Positions 43,937 to 54,614 of a DNA stretch of 64,000 nucleotides are shown here, in pieces. Below the pieces are notes generated by a model. That model saw only the letters and a program-made list of their open reading frames with translations. It had not been told where the DNA came from and did no database searches. The DNA is taken from the NCBI RefSeq assembly GCF_014490745.1, contig NZ_LZEU01000001.1:3933501-3997500 (forward strand), in the 5' to 3' direction. The translations under genes and the position numbers were made by a program. Origin of the DNA: Pseudomonas alcaligenes. GTDB lineage: Bacteria; Pseudomonadota; Gammaproteobacteria; Pseudomonadales; Pseudomonadaceae. The first letter of the stretch is position 1, and each line of letters begins with the position of its first letter.

Positions 43937-44209
43937 ATGCCTGCCTGCGAAATCACCATCATCAACAAGCTCGGCCTGCATGCCCGCGCCGCCGCCAAGT
44001 TCGTCGGCGTGGCCGGGCGCTTCCCCTGCCAGGTACGGGTCGGCCGCACCCCGCAGAGCCTGATCGACGGCAAGAGCATCATGGCGGTCATGATGCTGGC
44101 CGCCGGCAAGGGCACCAACCTGCACTTGCACAGCGAAGGCGAGCAGGAAGACGACGCGCTGAACGCCCTGATCGAGCTGATCAACAACAAGTTCGACGAA
44201 GGCGAATAA
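43937..44209 (+). CDS. npr: Phosphocarrier protein NPr (PtsO)
   Basis: 90 aa HPr-like carrier of the nitrogen PTS from the ATG at 43937, eight bases after the rapZ stop with AAGGA in between. The phosphorylated His15 is in NKLGLHARAAAKF, and the SIMAVMMLAAGKG helix is typical. Last gene of the rpoN-hpf-ptsN-rapZ-npr group, followed by a strong terminator. Confidence 0.95.
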   Translation: MPACEITIINKLGLHARAAAKFVGVAGRFPCQVRVGRTPQSLIDGKSIMAVMMLAAGKGTNLHLHSEGEQEDDALNALIELINNKFDEGE

Positions 44210-44222
44210 GCTTCGCCAAGAC

Positions 44223-44257
44223 AAAGGCCCTGCCCGGGCTACCCGGGCAGGGCCTTT
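44223..44257. terminator. Bidirectional terminator between npr and pmbA
   Basis: 13-bp stem GGCCCTGCCCGGG / CCCGGGCAGGGCC (44226-44238 with 44242-44254), three-base loop, AAA before and TTT after. Lies in the gap between the two converging genes. Confidence 0.92.
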
Positions 44258-44269
44258 TGCATGGCGGGA

Positions 44270-45616
44270 TCAGCTGCCGGCGACGGTCATCTTCTCGATC
44301 AGCACCGAGCCGGTGCGGATATTGCCGCGCAGCTCCAGGTCGCTGCCCACCGCGACTATCTGCTGGAACATGTCGCGCAGATTGCCGGCGATGGTCACCT
44401 CCTGCACCGGGAACTGGATCTCGCCGTTTTCCACCCAGAAACCGGCGGCGCCGCGCGAATAGTCGCCGGTGACCATGTTCAGCCCCTGTCCCATCAGCTC
44501 GGTCACCAGCAGGCCGCGATCCATGCGGCGCAGCAGCGCCCGCTGGTCTTCATCGCCGTGGCTGACGAACAGGTTGTGCACGCCGCCAGAGTTAGCCGTG
44601 CTGGGCATGCCCAGCTTGCGCCCGGAATAGGTGCCGAGGATGTAGGACACCAGCTCGCCGCCGGCGACGAAGGGCTTGGCATAGGTTGCCAGGCCATCGC
44701 CGTCGAAGGTCGCGCTGCCCATGGCCCGCGGGATATGCGGGCGCTCGTCGAGGCTCAGCCACTCGGGGAACAGGCGCTGGCCCAGCGTGCCTTCGAGGAA
44801 GGAAGAATGGCGGTACAGATTGCCGCCGGAAATCGCCGCGAGGAAATGGCCGAACAGCCCGGTGGCCAGCTCCGCGGCGAACAGCACCGGCACCTCGCAG
44901 GTCGGCACTGGCCGTGCACCGAGGCGCGCCACGCTACGCTCGGCGGCGCGCCGACCGATCAGCGCCGGGTCGGCCAGCAGCTCGCCCTGGCGGTTGACGT
45001 CGTACCAGTAGTCGCGCTGCATCTGCCCCTCGCCCTCGGCGATCATCACGCAGCTCAGGCTGTGGCGGGTGCTGGCATAGCCGCCGACGAAACCATGGCT
45101 GTTGCCGTACACCCGGCAGCCCTGGTGGGTATTGAGGGTAGTGCCGTCGGCATTGCTGATCCGCGGGTCGGCGGCGAAGGCCGCGCCTTCGCAGGCCAGA
45201 GCCAGCTCGACCGCCTGCTCCGGGGCCAGCGCCCAGGGATGGTAGAGATCCAGCTCCGGCAGCTCGCGGGCCATCAGCGCCGCATCGGCGAGACCGGCGC
45301 AGTCGTCCTCGGAGGCATGCTTGGCGATGGCCAGGGCCGCCGCCACGGTCTCGCGGATGGCCGCCTCGCCGTTTGCCGAGGTGCTGGCCGAGCCTTTGCG
45401 CTGGCCGACGTAGAGGGTGATGCCGAAGCCCTGGTCGCGGTTGAACTCGACCGTTTCCACCTCGCCCTGGCGTACCGTGGTGGACAGTCCCTGCTCCATC
45501 GACACCGCCACTTCACAGGCGCTGGCGCCCTGGCGCCGGGCCTCGGCGATGATCTGTTCGACCTGCGCCTGCAGGGCCGGCAAGGCCTGCGGGCCTACCA
45601 CTTCTGTTGCACTCAT
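44270..45616 (-). CDS. pmbA: Metalloprotease PmbA (TldE)
   Basis: 448 aa partner of TldD. TldD/E cut unfolded peptides such as microcin B17 precursor and CcdA; TldE lacks the zinc site and shapes the chamber. The start is the ATG at 45616 (MSATEVVGPQAL). The AEL-family ISGGNLYRHSSFLEG and SRGAAGFWVENGEIQFPVQEVTIAG stretches are seen. tldD is 0.65 kb away on the same strand, with darP between them on the other strand. Confidence 0.95.
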   Translation of the reverse strand: MSATEVVGPQALPALQAQVEQIIAEARRQGASACEVAVSMEQGLSTTVRQGEVETVEFNRDQGFGITLYVGQRKGSASTSANGEAAIRETVAAALAIAKHASEDDCAGLADAALMARELPELDLYHPWALAPEQAVELALACEGAAFAADPRISNADGTTLNTHQGCRVYGNSHGFVGGYASTRHSLSCVMIAEGEGQMQRDYWYDVNRQGELLADPALIGRRAAERSVARLGARPVPTCEVPVLFAAELATGLFGHFLAAISGGNLYRHSSFLEGTLGQRLFPEWLSLDERPHIPRAMGSATFDGDGLATYAKPFVAGGELVSYILGTYSGRKLGMPSTANSGGVHNLFVSHGDEDQRALLRRMDRGLLVTELMGQGLNMVTGDYSRGAAGFWVENGEIQFPVQEVTIAGNLRDMFQQIVAVGSDLELRGNIRTGSVLIEKMTVAGS

Positions 45617-45729
45617 AATCACTCCAAAACTGCCTCTGACAGCCCGCCCGGCAAGCACTGCGCTTGCGGCTTGAGGCTTGCCGCTACCCTTGCTGCTATC
45701 ATGGCGACGTTTCCCTCTGGACCGCCCCC

Positions 45730-46251
45730 ATGGCTGATGCTTACGACGAAGACTTCTCCGGCGAGAAGAGCAAGACCCAGATCAAGCGCGAGCTGCATGC
45801 CCTGCAGGATCTCGGCGCCCGTCTGACCACCCTCAAACCCGACCTGCTGGCCAAGCTGCCGCTGACCGACGCCATGCGCAAGGCCCTCGAAGAGGCGCCG
45901 AAGCACACAGCCAACGCGGCCAAGAAACGCCACGTCCAGTTCATCGGCAAGCTCATGCGCGAGCAGGACATCGAGGGCATCCTCGCCCTGATCGACCAGG
46001 TCGACAGCTCCACCCGCGAATACAACGAGCGCTTCCACAACCTCGAACGCTGGCGCGACCGCCTGATCGCCGGCGACGACGCGACCCTGGAGAGCTTCGT
46101 CAACGACTACCCGGAAACCGACCGCCAGCACCTGCGCAGCCTGATCCGTCATGCCCAGCACGAAGCGGCGCGGAACAAACCGCCAGCCGCCGCGCGCAAG
46201 GTCTTCAAATACATCCGCGAACTGGACGAAGTCCAACGCGGCCTGCGCTAA
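45730..46251 (+). CDS. darP: Ribosome-associated protein DarP (DUF615/YjgA)
   Basis: 173 aa highly charged, mostly helical protein from the ATG at 45730 ([21 protein letters not shown]). E. coli YjgA/DarP binds the late 50S precursor and aids assembly of the peptidyl transferase centre. Conserved [19 protein letters not shown] at about residues 57-75. It sits between pmbA and tldD, divergent from pmbA and convergent with tldD, an order conserved in proteobacteria. Confidence 0.92.
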   Translation: MADAYDEDFSGEKSKTQIKRELHALQDLGARLTTLKPDLLAKLPLTDAMRKALEEAPKHTANAAKKRHVQFIGKLMREQDIEGILALIDQVDSSTREYNERFHNLERWRDRLIAGDDATLESFVNDYPETDRQHLRSLIRHAQHEAARNKPPAAARKVFKYIRELDEVQRGLR

Positions 46252-46263
46252 ACCTCCACCCGC

Positions 46264-46284
46264 CGGGCGCCCCTCAGGCGCCCG
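46264..46284. terminator. GC-rich hairpin over the tldD stop codon
   Basis: CGGGCGCC (46264-46271) and GGCGCCCG (46277-46284) pair with a five-base loop that contains the tldD stop. No T-tract. It lies between converging darP and tldD and may slow polymerase in either direction. Confidence 0.4.
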
Positions 46285-47716
46285 TCCCGCCTACGGTAAT
46301 CGCATCGATCTTCAGGGTCGGCTGGCCGACGCCCACCGGCACCGACTGGCCGTCCTTGCCGCAGGTGCCGACACCGCTGTCCAGAGCCAGGTCGTTGCCG
46401 ACCATCGATACCCGGCTCATCGCTTCCGGACCGTTGCCGATCAGGGTCGCGCCCTTGACCGGCGCGGTGATCCTGCCGTCCTCGATCAGGTAGGCCTCGC
46501 TGGTGGAAAACACGAACTTGCCGCTGGTGATGTCCACCTGGCCGCCGCCGAGGTTGGCGCAGTAGATGCCCTTCTTCACCGAACGGATGATTTCTTCCGG
46601 ATCGCTCGCGCCGGCCAGCATGTAGGTGTTGGTCATGCGCGGCATCGGCAGGTGCGCGTAGGACTCGCGGCGGCCATTGCCGGTGCGCGCCACGCCCATC
46701 AGGCGGGCATTCAGCTTGTCCTGCATGTAGCCCTTGAGCACGCCGTTCTCGATCAGCGTGGTGCACTGGGTCGGGGTGCCCTCGTCGTCCAGGCTCAGCG
46801 AGCCGCGACGCCCGGCCAGGGTGCCGTCGTCGACAATGGTGCACAGGCTCGAGGCCACCTTCTCGCCGACCTTGCCGCTGTAGGCCGAACTGCCCTTGCG
46901 GTTGAAGTCGCCTTCCAGGCCGTGGCCGACCGCCTCATGTAGCAGCACGCCGGACCAGCCGGCCCCCATCACCACCGGCAAGGTGCCGGCCGGCGCCGGC
47001 TGCGCCTCCAGGTTGACCAGGGCCTGGCGCAGCGCCTCACGGGCATAGCCCATGGCGCGGTCCTCCTCGAGGAAATAGCGGTAGTCGGTACGCCCGCCGC
47101 CGCCATGGCCTCCGCGCTCGCGGCGGCCGTTCTGCTCGACGATCACGCTGACGTTGAAACGCACCAGCGGGCGGATGTCGGCACCCAGGCTGCCATCGCT
47201 GGCCGCTACCAGGACATGATCCCAGACCCCGGCCAGGCTCACGGTGACCTGTTTGATGCGCGGATCGAGGGCACGGGTGGCCACGTCCACGCGCTTGAGC
47301 AGCTCGACCTTCTCGGCTCGCTGCAGTACCTCCAGCGGATTGTTCGCAGCGTACAGGGCAGTGACCTGCGGGCTGACAAAGGCCTGCACGCGCCCCTGCT
47401 GCCCGGCCCGGGCAATCGAGCGGGCGGCCCGTGCCGCCTGGCCGAGGGCCTCGGCACTGATGGCATTGCTGTAGGCGAAGCCGGTCTTCTCGCCGGACTG
47501 GGCGCGCACGCCAACGCCCTGGTCGAGGTTGAAGCTACCTTCCTTGACGATGCCGTCCTCCAGCACCCAGGTCTCGGACACCTGGCTCTGGAAGTACAGG
47601 TCGGCAGCATCGATGCCCGGCCCGGCCAGCTCGCCGAGGATGCTCGGCAGCTGTTCGATGCTCAGGTCGCCGGGGCTCAGCAACTGCCCGCTGACGGCTA
47701 ACAGGGTCTCGCTCAT
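46274..47716 (-). CDS. tldD: Metalloprotease TldD
   Basis: 480 aa zinc peptidase subunit of the TldD/E complex. The active-site motif [11 protein letters not shown] is at residues 260-270, with His260, Glu261 and His265. The start is the ATG at 47716, which overlaps the stop of the nitrilase-like gene (ATGA). It is the last gene of the long minus-strand series that begins at mreB. Confidence 0.96.
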   Translation of the reverse strand: MSETLLAVSGQLLSPGDLSIEQLPSILGELAGPGIDAADLYFQSQVSETWVLEDGIVKEGSFNLDQGVGVRAQSGEKTGFAYSNAISAEALGQAARAARSIARAGQQGRVQAFVSPQVTALYAANNPLEVLQRAEKVELLKRVDVATRALDPRIKQVTVSLAGVWDHVLVAASDGSLGADIRPLVRFNVSVIVEQNGRRERGGHGGGGRTDYRYFLEEDRAMGYAREALRQALVNLEAQPAPAGTLPVVMGAGWSGVLLHEAVGHGLEGDFNRKGSSAYSGKVGEKVASSLCTIVDDGTLAGRRGSLSLDDEGTPTQCTTLIENGVLKGYMQDKLNARLMGVARTGNGRRESYAHLPMPRMTNTYMLAGASDPEEIIRSVKKGIYCANLGGGQVDITSGKFVFSTSEAYLIEDGRITAPVKGATLIGNGPEAMSRVSMVGNDLALDSGVGTCGKDGQSVPVGVGQPTLKIDAITVGGTGA

Positions 47717-48567
47717 AGGTTCTCCGTGGGCGCCGGCCCGGGTTCGACCGGCGCTAAAAATCGTCTGTGGCGGGCGATCGGCATGCGCTGGCGGATCGCC
47801 GCCTGCTCCTCGGCATCGCGCTGTCCCAGCAGCACTGCCTCGCCCTGGGGCTGCTCGGCCAGCACCCGACCCCAGGGGTCGATCAGCGCCGAATGGCCGA
47901 AGGTCTCGCGCCCGCCCGGATGGCTGCCGCCCTGCCCCGCCGCCAGCACATAGCACTGGGTCTCGATGGCGCGGGCACGGGTCAGCACCTGCCAGTGCGC
48001 CGCCCCGGTCACCGCGGTGAAGGCTGCCGGGGCGGTGATCAGCTCGGCGCCGGCCTCGCGCAGCCGGCTGTACAGCTCGGGGAAGCGCAGGTCATAGCAC
48101 ACCGTCAGGCCCAGGCGCCCGACCGGGGTATCGGCCACCACCACCTGGCCGCCGAAGGCATAGTCGTCCGACTCGCGGTAGCGCCCGCGGCTGTCGGCCA
48201 CGTCGACATCGAACAGGTGCAGCTTGTCGTAGCGCACCACCCGCTCGCCCCGTTCGTCGACCAGCAGCGAGCAGGCATGGGCCTTGGCCGCCGGCCGGTC
48301 GTCGGGTGGCAGGGGGATGGTGCCAGCCACTATCCATAACCTGAGGTCACGGGCGGCCTGTTTCAACCAGGGCAGAATCGGCCCCGTGCCATCGGCCTCG
48401 GCCCGGCCCAGGGCGGCCAGGTCGCGGCGGCCCATGGCCGCAAAGTTTTCCGGCAGTACAGCGAGGCGCGCGCCACCGGCGGCAGCCTGCTCGAGCAGGC
48501 GACGGGCGGCGCTGAGGTTGGCCAGGACATCGTCCTGGCTGACCATCTGGATCACGGCGAAGGACAT
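47713..48567 (-). CDS. Carbon-nitrogen hydrolase (Nit1/NitA-like deaminated glutathione amidase)
   Basis: 284 aa amidase of the nitrilase superfamily. The catalytic triad is Glu40 (VLPENFAAM), Lys115 ([11 protein letters not shown]) and Cys157 ([13 protein letters not shown]). The sequence type and small size fit the Nit group, whose bacterial members hydrolyse deaminated glutathione as metabolite repair. The exact substrate is inferred. Between yhdP and tldD, overlapping tldD by 4 bases. Confidence 0.9.
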   Translation of the reverse strand: MSFAVIQMVSQDDVLANLSAARRLLEQAAAGGARLAVLPENFAAMGRRDLAALGRAEADGTGPILPWLKQAARDLRLWIVAGTIPLPPDDRPAAKAHACSLLVDERGERVVRYDKLHLFDVDVADSRGRYRESDDYAFGGQVVVADTPVGRLGLTVCYDLRFPELYSRLREAGAELITAPAAFTAVTGAAHWQVLTRARAIETQCYVLAAGQGGSHPGGRETFGHSALIDPWGRVLAEQPQGEAVLLGQRDAEEQAAIRQRMPIARHRRFLAPVEPGPAPTENL

Positions 48568-48613
48568 GGCTACTTCCGTCCGGGTGGTGACTGCATGCTA
48601 CTCCATGTATGGA

Positions 48614-51600
48614 CTAGCGGGGCTTTTCGAAAGGTTTCTCGAAGCTGATCTGCGGATCCTTCCAGTCGCCCTTGACGCTGTACTGCACGCTGGCGAAGCG
48701 CGCGACCTTGTCGCCGAGCAGCTTGTCGACCACAAACAGCGCGCCACCCACCGCCGGCGCGCCGACGATCAGTGCCGCCAGCGGCAGGTTGTTGCTCACC
48801 GGCAGGGTCACCAGCAGCTTGGCATCGATCTGGTCGCGAGCCATGTCCAGCTGGCCGTTGAGCTCCAGGGTGCTGGACGGCCCCACCACCCGCAGCGGCT
48901 CGCGCGTCTCGAACACGCCGTTCTGGCCCACCAGCAGGGCCTTGGTGGTGTCGTAGCTGAGGCCACGGCCAAGCAGGTCGGAGAAGTCCAGGCGCAGGCG
49001 CCGGCCGATCGAGTTGAAGTTGAGCAGGCCGAACACCCGCAGCGCCGAAGCCGAGCCCTGTACCTCGACGAACTGGCCCTTGCGCAGGCGTGGCTCAAGG
49101 TTGCCGGAGTAGCGCTTGAGGCTGAACCAGAGCGGTGACCCCGGCCAGTTGCCATCGACATTCAGACGGAAACTCTCGCTGGTGGCGGTCGGCGCGAAGC
49201 CCCAGGCCAGCAGGACATCGGCCAGGTTATCCCCCGCCAGACGGCCCTTGAACGAGCTGCGCGTGCTGCCCGGCGCCCCTTCCCAAGCGGCGCTGCCCTG
49301 CAGCTGCATGCCCTTGAGGCCCATGGCCAGGTCGCTGACCTGCACGCCCTGCGCCGTCGGCCGCGCCTTGAGCGACCAGCTGCCGAGCAGTTGATCGCCC
49401 TGCAGCACCTTGTCGATATGCAGATCCAGCGCCGGAATCTGTTTGGGGTCGAAGGCGGCGAGCGGATCGGGCTTGTCCACCGCCGATTCGCCTTCCTTCG
49501 GCGGTTCGGCGGGCGGGAAGCTCAGGCGCGCCAGCTTGACCTGGATCGGCGCACCACTGGCATCCGGCAGCAGTACATTGCCTTTGGCCGGCGCGCTGTC
49601 CAGATCCAGCGACCAGCCCTGCTGGCCACGCTCGAGCTGCACGGAGAGCTGTTCCAGCTCGCTGCCGAAGCCCTTGAAGCGCTCGATCTGCAGGTTGGCG
49701 CCGCGGAAGAACTGCAGCGCCTCGCGGTTGTTCTGGCTAGCCGCATAGCGCTTGGCGGTGTCCTGCCAGGCGCTCCAGTCCAGCTCGGCAACGCGCCCGC
49801 TGACCCGCAAGCCCTGGCCGCTGGGCAGAATCGCGCGGGCGCCGCCCAGGCGCAGCAGGCCGCGGCCCTGCTGCAGCTGCCCCACTGGCGCGGCGAAGGC
49901 CAGGCTGGCCTGCCCGGCGTAATCCAGCCAGTAGCGCCGCTCGTTGCCCTGCAGGGTCATGCGCCAGGTGGCGTTGCTGCTATCGGCTGCGGCCTTGCCA
50001 TAAGGCGCAGGCAGGTCGATCAGGGTGCCCTTGAGGTCGGAGCTGACGTTCAGCTGGCTGTCGGCCCCGGCCAGTAGCAGGTTGAGCTTATACGGCAGCT
50101 CGCCGCTCAGCGGCAGCGGCCGGGTCACGCCGAGCCAGTCGCTGAGGGTCTTCACCGGCACCCGGCCATTGGCCTCGATGCGGGTCTGCACATTGCCGCG
50201 CGGGCCGCCGGCGATGGCCTTGCCCTGCACCGCGCGGCCGAACACCTGGGCGCGAATATCCGGAGCGCTGAGGCCGTTGGCGGTGTCGTAGCGGAACGCG
50301 CCCTTGAGCTGGCTCAGCTCCAGCTTCGGCGCGGCCAGCTGCAAACGCGCGCCTTCGGTGGCGAAATCCACCACGACTTTCGGCGCCTGGCCGTGGGCCA
50401 GCGGAATGTCCAGCTTGAGCTGGCCGGCCAGCGGGCCCTCGCCCTGCCAGCCGGAAAAGATCGCGGCGGTGCCGATGGGCGCTTCCTGGAGGATCTTCAG
50501 CGCATCACCCAGGCTGCTCTGCAGCTGGCCATCGAGCAGCAGGTGGGAAGTCTGGCCGCTGTCGACATGCGGGATATCCACGCTGACCGCCTCGACCTTG
50601 CTGTCCAGCAGGCGCCCCTCGGGTACCCGCACCTGCACCCCGGTGTCCTCGATCAGCACTTCGCCGCGGGCTTCGCGCAGCACCGGCCAGCCCGGCTGGA
50701 AGGCCAGCTCGGCATCGTGCACGCGGAAGAACAGGCTGAGGCTGCGCGCAGCAGCATCGGCGCCCTTCTGCAGCGAGCCCTGGTATTCGAACCAGCCTTC
50801 GTCGACCTTGCCGCCACGGATCGCCGTCTGCAGCCACTCGGCCAGCTTGGGACTGAGGCCCGGCGAGAGGGTCGGCAGGTACTTGGTGGTGTACTGCGCA
50901 TCGCCGTCGCGCAGGCCGACGCGCAAGTCCATGTAGTCCTCCAGCGCCGGATCCTTCATCAGGCGGATCAGGAAGTCGCCGGCGATCCGTCCTTCCTCGC
51001 CGACCACCTGCAGGTAGGGGCTGCGCAGGGTGAAGGCCTGGTCATCCAGCGTCCACAACAGCCGCGCCGCAGCCTGGCGGTAGCGCCAGATCTTGGGGAA
51101 CAGGGTGTCCAGATGCAGGCCGAAATCCGTACTGACGGTCAGCGCTTCGCCCCCGCCGAGATCGCCGGTGACGCTGCCGCTGGCGTTTTCCACCGCCGGC
51201 ACGCCATGCCAGGAGCCGATGCCGACCCGCTCCAGGTTGGTCGAGAACTGCACGCGCTTGGCGTCACTGCGCTGCGGCAGGTAACTGAGCTGCAGGTTGC
51301 GCAGGGTGCCCTGCGGCTTGAGGGCGCCGAGCACTTCGGCGGCCTTGTCCGGCAACGGTGCCAGGGCCAGTACTACCGGGGTCAGGGGCGTCAGGTCGAG
51401 GCGGTCGCCGCTGAGCTGCCAGCGCTCCTCGCGGTCATCCTTGGCCAGCTCGTGGCGCAGAGCCAGGTGCAGCTCGCCCCAGCGGGTTTCGCCGAGGCTC
51501 AGGGCCAGGGAGTCGACCAGCAGCTCGGCGCCGTCCTCCTGCTGTTCGTAGTAGGCGTTCAGACCCAGATCGTCGATACGCACGGCCTTGCGCGCGGCAT

Positions 51601-52450
51601 AGCCGCCGCGCAGCTCCGGCGCATGCAGGCGGGCAACGGCGCGCTGCACCCGGCCACGCTGCCAGTCCAGCCAGAACTCGCCGCCGATCTCGGCGCGCTC
51701 GATGCGCCAGTCCCGGGTCAGCCCGGCCGGCAGCCAGGCGGCCCAGTTGCTCTGCGGCAGGCTCAGGTACAGCTCGGCGTTGCTGGCGCGCCAGTCCTGC
51801 TGGTCGATGCGGCTGTTCAGGCGCAGGCTCAGCGGCTGACCGTCGGGCAGCAGCAGATGACCATCGAGACGCAGGCGCTTGGCGCTGCTGCGTAGGGTGA
51901 AGCTGGCGTAGGTCAGGCTCAGCGGTTTCTGCTCGAACGGCTCGAAGGTCAGCTGGCTGTCCAGCAGCGACAGCTCTTCGAGCATCGGCAGGCGCCGCAG
52001 CAGACGCTGCACGTCCAGCGCCTGCTGCGGCTCGCGGCTCGGCAGGCCCTCGACCGTCCAGTGGCCCTCAGCGTCCTGCACCAGGCTGAGCTGCAGGCCT
52101 TCGACCTGCAGGTTGGCCAGGCGCGGCTGGCGCGCCAGCAGGCTGCCGAGTATGTCCGGCACCAGGCGCACCTGATCCAGGCGCACCGCGCTGCTGCCCT
52201 CGCCGAGCATCAGGTCGTGCACCGTCAGCAGCGGCGCCAGGCCGCTCCAGCCGCCCTCCAGGCTGCCGATGGTCAGCGGCATGCCCAGTGCATCGCGGGC
52301 CCGGGCCTCGACCTCGGCGCGGTATTCGGCGACCAGCGGCAGCAACTGCCGACCCAGGCTGACATACAGCGCCGCCAGCACCAGCACCAGGGCAAACAGC
52401 CCCAGCATGGCCCGCAGCAGAGCGACGAACAGGCGCGCCAGACGATTCAT
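48614..52450 (-). CDS. yhdP: AsmA-like inter-membrane phospholipid transport protein YhdP
   Basis: 1278 aa giant of the AsmA/TamB/YhdP group, now viewed as a beta-groove bridge moving phospholipids from inner to outer membrane. One N-terminal anchor (residues about 8-31, ALLRAMLGLFALVLVLAALY) is followed by long repetitive beta-rich periplasmic sequence. The C-terminal part carries the AsmA-like RRLRLDFSDLLGRGLSYDT region (about 1130-1150). Length matches E. coli YhdP. Follows rng by 13 bases. Confidence 0.93.
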   Translation of the reverse strand: MNRLARLFVALLRAMLGLFALVLVLAALYVSLGRQLLPLVAEYRAEVEARARDALGMPLTIGSLEGGWSGLAPLLTVHDLMLGEGSSAVRLDQVRLVPDILGSLLARQPRLANLQVEGLQLSLVQDAEGHWTVEGLPSREPQQALDVQRLLRRLPMLEELSLLDSQLTFEPFEQKPLSLTYASFTLRSSAKRLRLDGHLLLPDGQPLSLRLNSRIDQQDWRASNAELYLSLPQSNWAAWLPAGLTRDWRIERAEIGGEFWLDWQRGRVQRAVARLHAPELRGGYAARKAVRIDDLGLNAYYEQQEDGAELLVDSLALSLGETRWGELHLALRHELAKDDREERWQLSGDRLDLTPLTPVVLALAPLPDKAAEVLGALKPQGTLRNLQLSYLPQRSDAKRVQFSTNLERVGIGSWHGVPAVENASGSVTGDLGGGEALTVSTDFGLHLDTLFPKIWRYRQAAARLLWTLDDQAFTLRSPYLQVVGEEGRIAGDFLIRLMKDPALEDYMDLRVGLRDGDAQYTTKYLPTLSPGLSPKLAEWLQTAIRGGKVDEGWFEYQGSLQKGADAAARSLSLFFRVHDAELAFQPGWPVLREARGEVLIEDTGVQVRVPEGRLLDSKVEAVSVDIPHVDSGQTSHLLLDGQLQSSLGDALKILQEAPIGTAAIFSGWQGEGPLAGQLKLDIPLAHGQAPKVVVDFATEGARLQLAAPKLELSQLKGAFRYDTANGLSAPDIRAQVFGRAVQGKAIAGGPRGNVQTRIEANGRVPVKTLSDWLGVTRPLPLSGELPYKLNLLLAGADSQLNVSSDLKGTLIDLPAPYGKAAADSSNATWRMTLQGNERRYWLDYAGQASLAFAAPVGQLQQGRGLLRLGGARAILPSGQGLRVSGRVAELDWSAWQDTAKRYAASQNNREALQFFRGANLQIERFKGFGSELEQLSVQLERGQQGWSLDLDSAPAKGNVLLPDASGAPIQVKLARLSFPPAEPPKEGESAVDKPDPLAAFDPKQIPALDLHIDKVLQGDQLLGSWSLKARPTAQGVQVSDLAMGLKGMQLQGSAAWEGAPGSTRSSFKGRLAGDNLADVLLAWGFAPTATSESFRLNVDGNWPGSPLWFSLKRYSGNLEPRLRKGQFVEVQGSASALRVFGLLNFNSIGRRLRLDFSDLLGRGLSYDTTKALLVGQNGVFETREPLRVVGPSSTLELNGQLDMARDQIDAKLLVTLPVSNNLPLAALIVGAPAVGGALFVVDKLLGDKVARFASVQYSVKGDWKDPQISFEKPFEKPR

Positions 52451-52463
52451 TCAGCGCACGCCC

Positions 52464-53921
52464 TCACAGCAGCACGACATCGTACTGCTCCTGGGAATAC
52501 ATGGTTTCCACCTGGAACTTGATGGTGCGACCGATGAAGGCCTCGAGATCGGCAACGTTGCCCGACTCCTCGTCGAGCAGGCGGTCGACCACCTTCTGGT
52601 TGGCCAGCACCCGGTAACCCTCGGCCTGGTAGGCGCGAGCCTCGCGCAGGATCTCGCGGAAGATCTCGTAGCAGATGGTTTCCGGGGTCTTCAGCTTGCC
52701 GCGGCCCTGGCAGCTGCTGCATGGCTCGCACAGCACCTGCTCGAGACTCTCGCGGGTGCGCTTGCGGGTCATCTGTACCAGGCCCAGCTCGGTGATGCCG
52801 ATGATGTTGGTCTTGGCATGGTCGCGTTCGAGCTGCTTCTCCAGGGTGCGCAGCACCTGGCGCTGATGCTCCTCGTCTTCCATGTCGATGAAGTCGATGA
52901 TGATGATCCCGCCGATATTGCGCAGGCGCAGCTGGCGGGCGATGGCGGTGGCCGCCTCGAGGTTGGTCTTGAAGATGGTTTCTTCGAGGGTGCGGTGGCC
53001 GACGAAGGCGCCGGTGTTGACGTCCACCGTAGTCATTGCCTCGGCCGGGTCGACCACCAGGTAGCCGCCGGACTTGAGCGGCACCTTGCGCTCCAGGGCG
53101 CGCTGGATCTCATCCTCGACACCGTACAGGTCGAAGATCGGTCGCTCGCCGGGGTAGTGCTCCAGGCGGTCGGCGATCTCCGGCATCAGCTCGTCGACGA
53201 ACTGGGTGATCTTGCCGAAGGTCTCCCGCGAGTCGATGCGGATCTTCTCGATCTTCGGGTTGACCAGGTCGCGCAGGGTACGCAGGGCCAGGGACAGGTC
53301 TTCGTAGATCACCGAGGGGGTCGGCGCGGTCTTCATCTGGGAGGCGATCTGCCCCCACAGGCGGCGCAGGTAGCGGATATCGACCAGGATCTCGTCGGCT
53401 CCGGCGCCTTCCGCGGCCGTGCGCAGGATAAAGCCGCCGGCTTCCTCGATACCTTCGGCGGCCACGCAGTCGGCCACCACCTGCTTGAGGCGCTCGCGCT
53501 CGGCCTCTTCCTCGATCTTCAGGGAGATGCCGACATGGGCGGTGCGCGGCATGTACACCAGGTAGCGCGAGGGAATCGACAGATGGGTGGTCAGGCGCGC
53601 GCCCTTGGTGCCGATCGGATCCTTGGTCACCTGCACCACCAGGCTCTGGCCCTCGTGCACCAGAGCACTGATGCTCTCCACCGCACTGCCCTCGCGGGTG
53701 GAGATTTCCGCCGCATGGATGAAGGCGGCGCGCTCCAGGCCGATGTCGACGAAGGCCGCCTGCATACCCGGCAGCACGCGCACCACCTTGCCTTTATAGA
53801 TATTGCCAACGATGCCGCGCTTCTGGGTACGTTCGACGTGCACTTCCTGCAGCACGCCGTTCTCCACCACCGCCACCCGCGACTCCATCGGCGTGATGTT
53901 GATCAGGATCTCTTCGCTCAT
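52464..53921 (-). CDS. rng: Ribonuclease G
   Basis: 485 aa endonuclease that trims the 5' end of 16S rRNA and degrades some mRNAs; also called CafA. The start is the ATG at 53921 (MSEEILINITPMESRVA); an ATG three codons upstream is less likely. An S1 domain (about residues 36-125), metal-binding Asp in TTVDVNTGAFVG and IIIDFIDMEDEEH, and the zinc-link CEPCSSCQGRG are present. No long C-terminal scaffold as in RNase E. Confidence 0.95.
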   Translation of the reverse strand: MSEEILINITPMESRVAVVENGVLQEVHVERTQKRGIVGNIYKGKVVRVLPGMQAAFVDIGLERAAFIHAAEISTREGSAVESISALVHEGQSLVVQVTKDPIGTKGARLTTHLSIPSRYLVYMPRTAHVGISLKIEEEAERERLKQVVADCVAAEGIEEAGGFILRTAAEGAGADEILVDIRYLRRLWGQIASQMKTAPTPSVIYEDLSLALRTLRDLVNPKIEKIRIDSRETFGKITQFVDELMPEIADRLEHYPGERPIFDLYGVEDEIQRALERKVPLKSGGYLVVDPAEAMTTVDVNTGAFVGHRTLEETIFKTNLEAATAIARQLRLRNIGGIIIIDFIDMEDEEHQRQVLRTLEKQLERDHAKTNIIGITELGLVQMTRKRTRESLEQVLCEPCSSCQGRGKLKTPETICYEIFREILREARAYQAEGYRVLANQKVVDRLLDEESGNVADLEAFIGRTIKFQVETMYSQEQYDVVLL

Positions 53922-53978
53922 GCATCCCACTCTGTGCGCCGACCCGGCCGGCAGGGGCTGCCCCCACCGCGGTCTCGA

Positions 53979-54575
53979 TTATGGTTGGCCGGCAGTCTGC
54001 CAGCACGGAATCCCGAATCCCTCAAGCATCTGCGCGGTTTCGCACAGGGGCAGACCGACCACTGCCGAGTAACTGCCTTCGATGCGACTGACGAACACTG
54101 CCGCCAGTCCCTGAATACCATAGCTGCCCGCCTTGTCCTGCGGCTCGCCGCTGGCCCAGTAGGCCTCGGCCTCGCCGGCAGCCAGCGGGCGGAACAGCAC
54201 GCGACTGCTCACCACCTGCACCGCGCTGTGCGTGGCACTGGCCAACGCCACGGCGGTCAGCACCTGATGCTCGCGCCCGGACAGGGCCGCCAGGGTGGCC
54301 AGCGCCTCGGCGCGATCCTGCGGCTTACCGAGGATACGCCCGTCCAGCACCACCGCCGTATCGGCGCCGAGCACCACGGCATCGTCCGCTGCCGCCAAGC
54401 AGGCCAGACCGGCACGCGCCTTGTCCAGCGCCAGCCGCTCTACATAGCCATGGGCAGGCTCGCCGGGCAACGGCGTTTCATCTATGGAGGCGATTAGCGT
54501 GACGAAGGGCACACCGATCTGCGCCAGCAACTCGCGCCGGCGGGGCGACCCCGAGGCCAGGTAAAGCGTGGCCAT
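53979..54575 (-). CDS. maf: Maf-family nucleotide pyrophosphatase (dTTP/UTP type)
   Basis: 198 aa house-cleaning pyrophosphatase that removes non-standard or excess nucleoside triphosphates. N-terminal [18 protein letters not shown] is the Maf signature. [19 protein letters not shown] and the [11 protein letters not shown] stretch fit the YhdE-like group acting on dTTP and UTP. Between mreD and rng, as in many gamma-proteobacteria. Confidence 0.92.
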   Translation of the reverse strand: MATLYLASGSPRRRELLAQIGVPFVTLIASIDETPLPGEPAHGYVERLALDKARAGLACLAAADDAVVLGADTAVVLDGRILGKPQDRAEALATLAALSGREHQVLTAVALASATHSAVQVVSSRVLFRPLAAGEAEAYWASGEPQDKAGSYGIQGLAAVFVSRIEGSYSAVVGLPLCETAQMLEGFGIPCWQTAGQP

Positions 54576-54614
54576 GCAGACAGCTCCCTGTCGAAAAATG
54601 GAAGGACGGCGGCG

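Noticed and set aside
50393..51895. 500-codon plus-strand open frame opposite yhdP
   Set aside because: Shadow frame; repetitive Gln/Ala/Gly-rich translation with no family resemblance.
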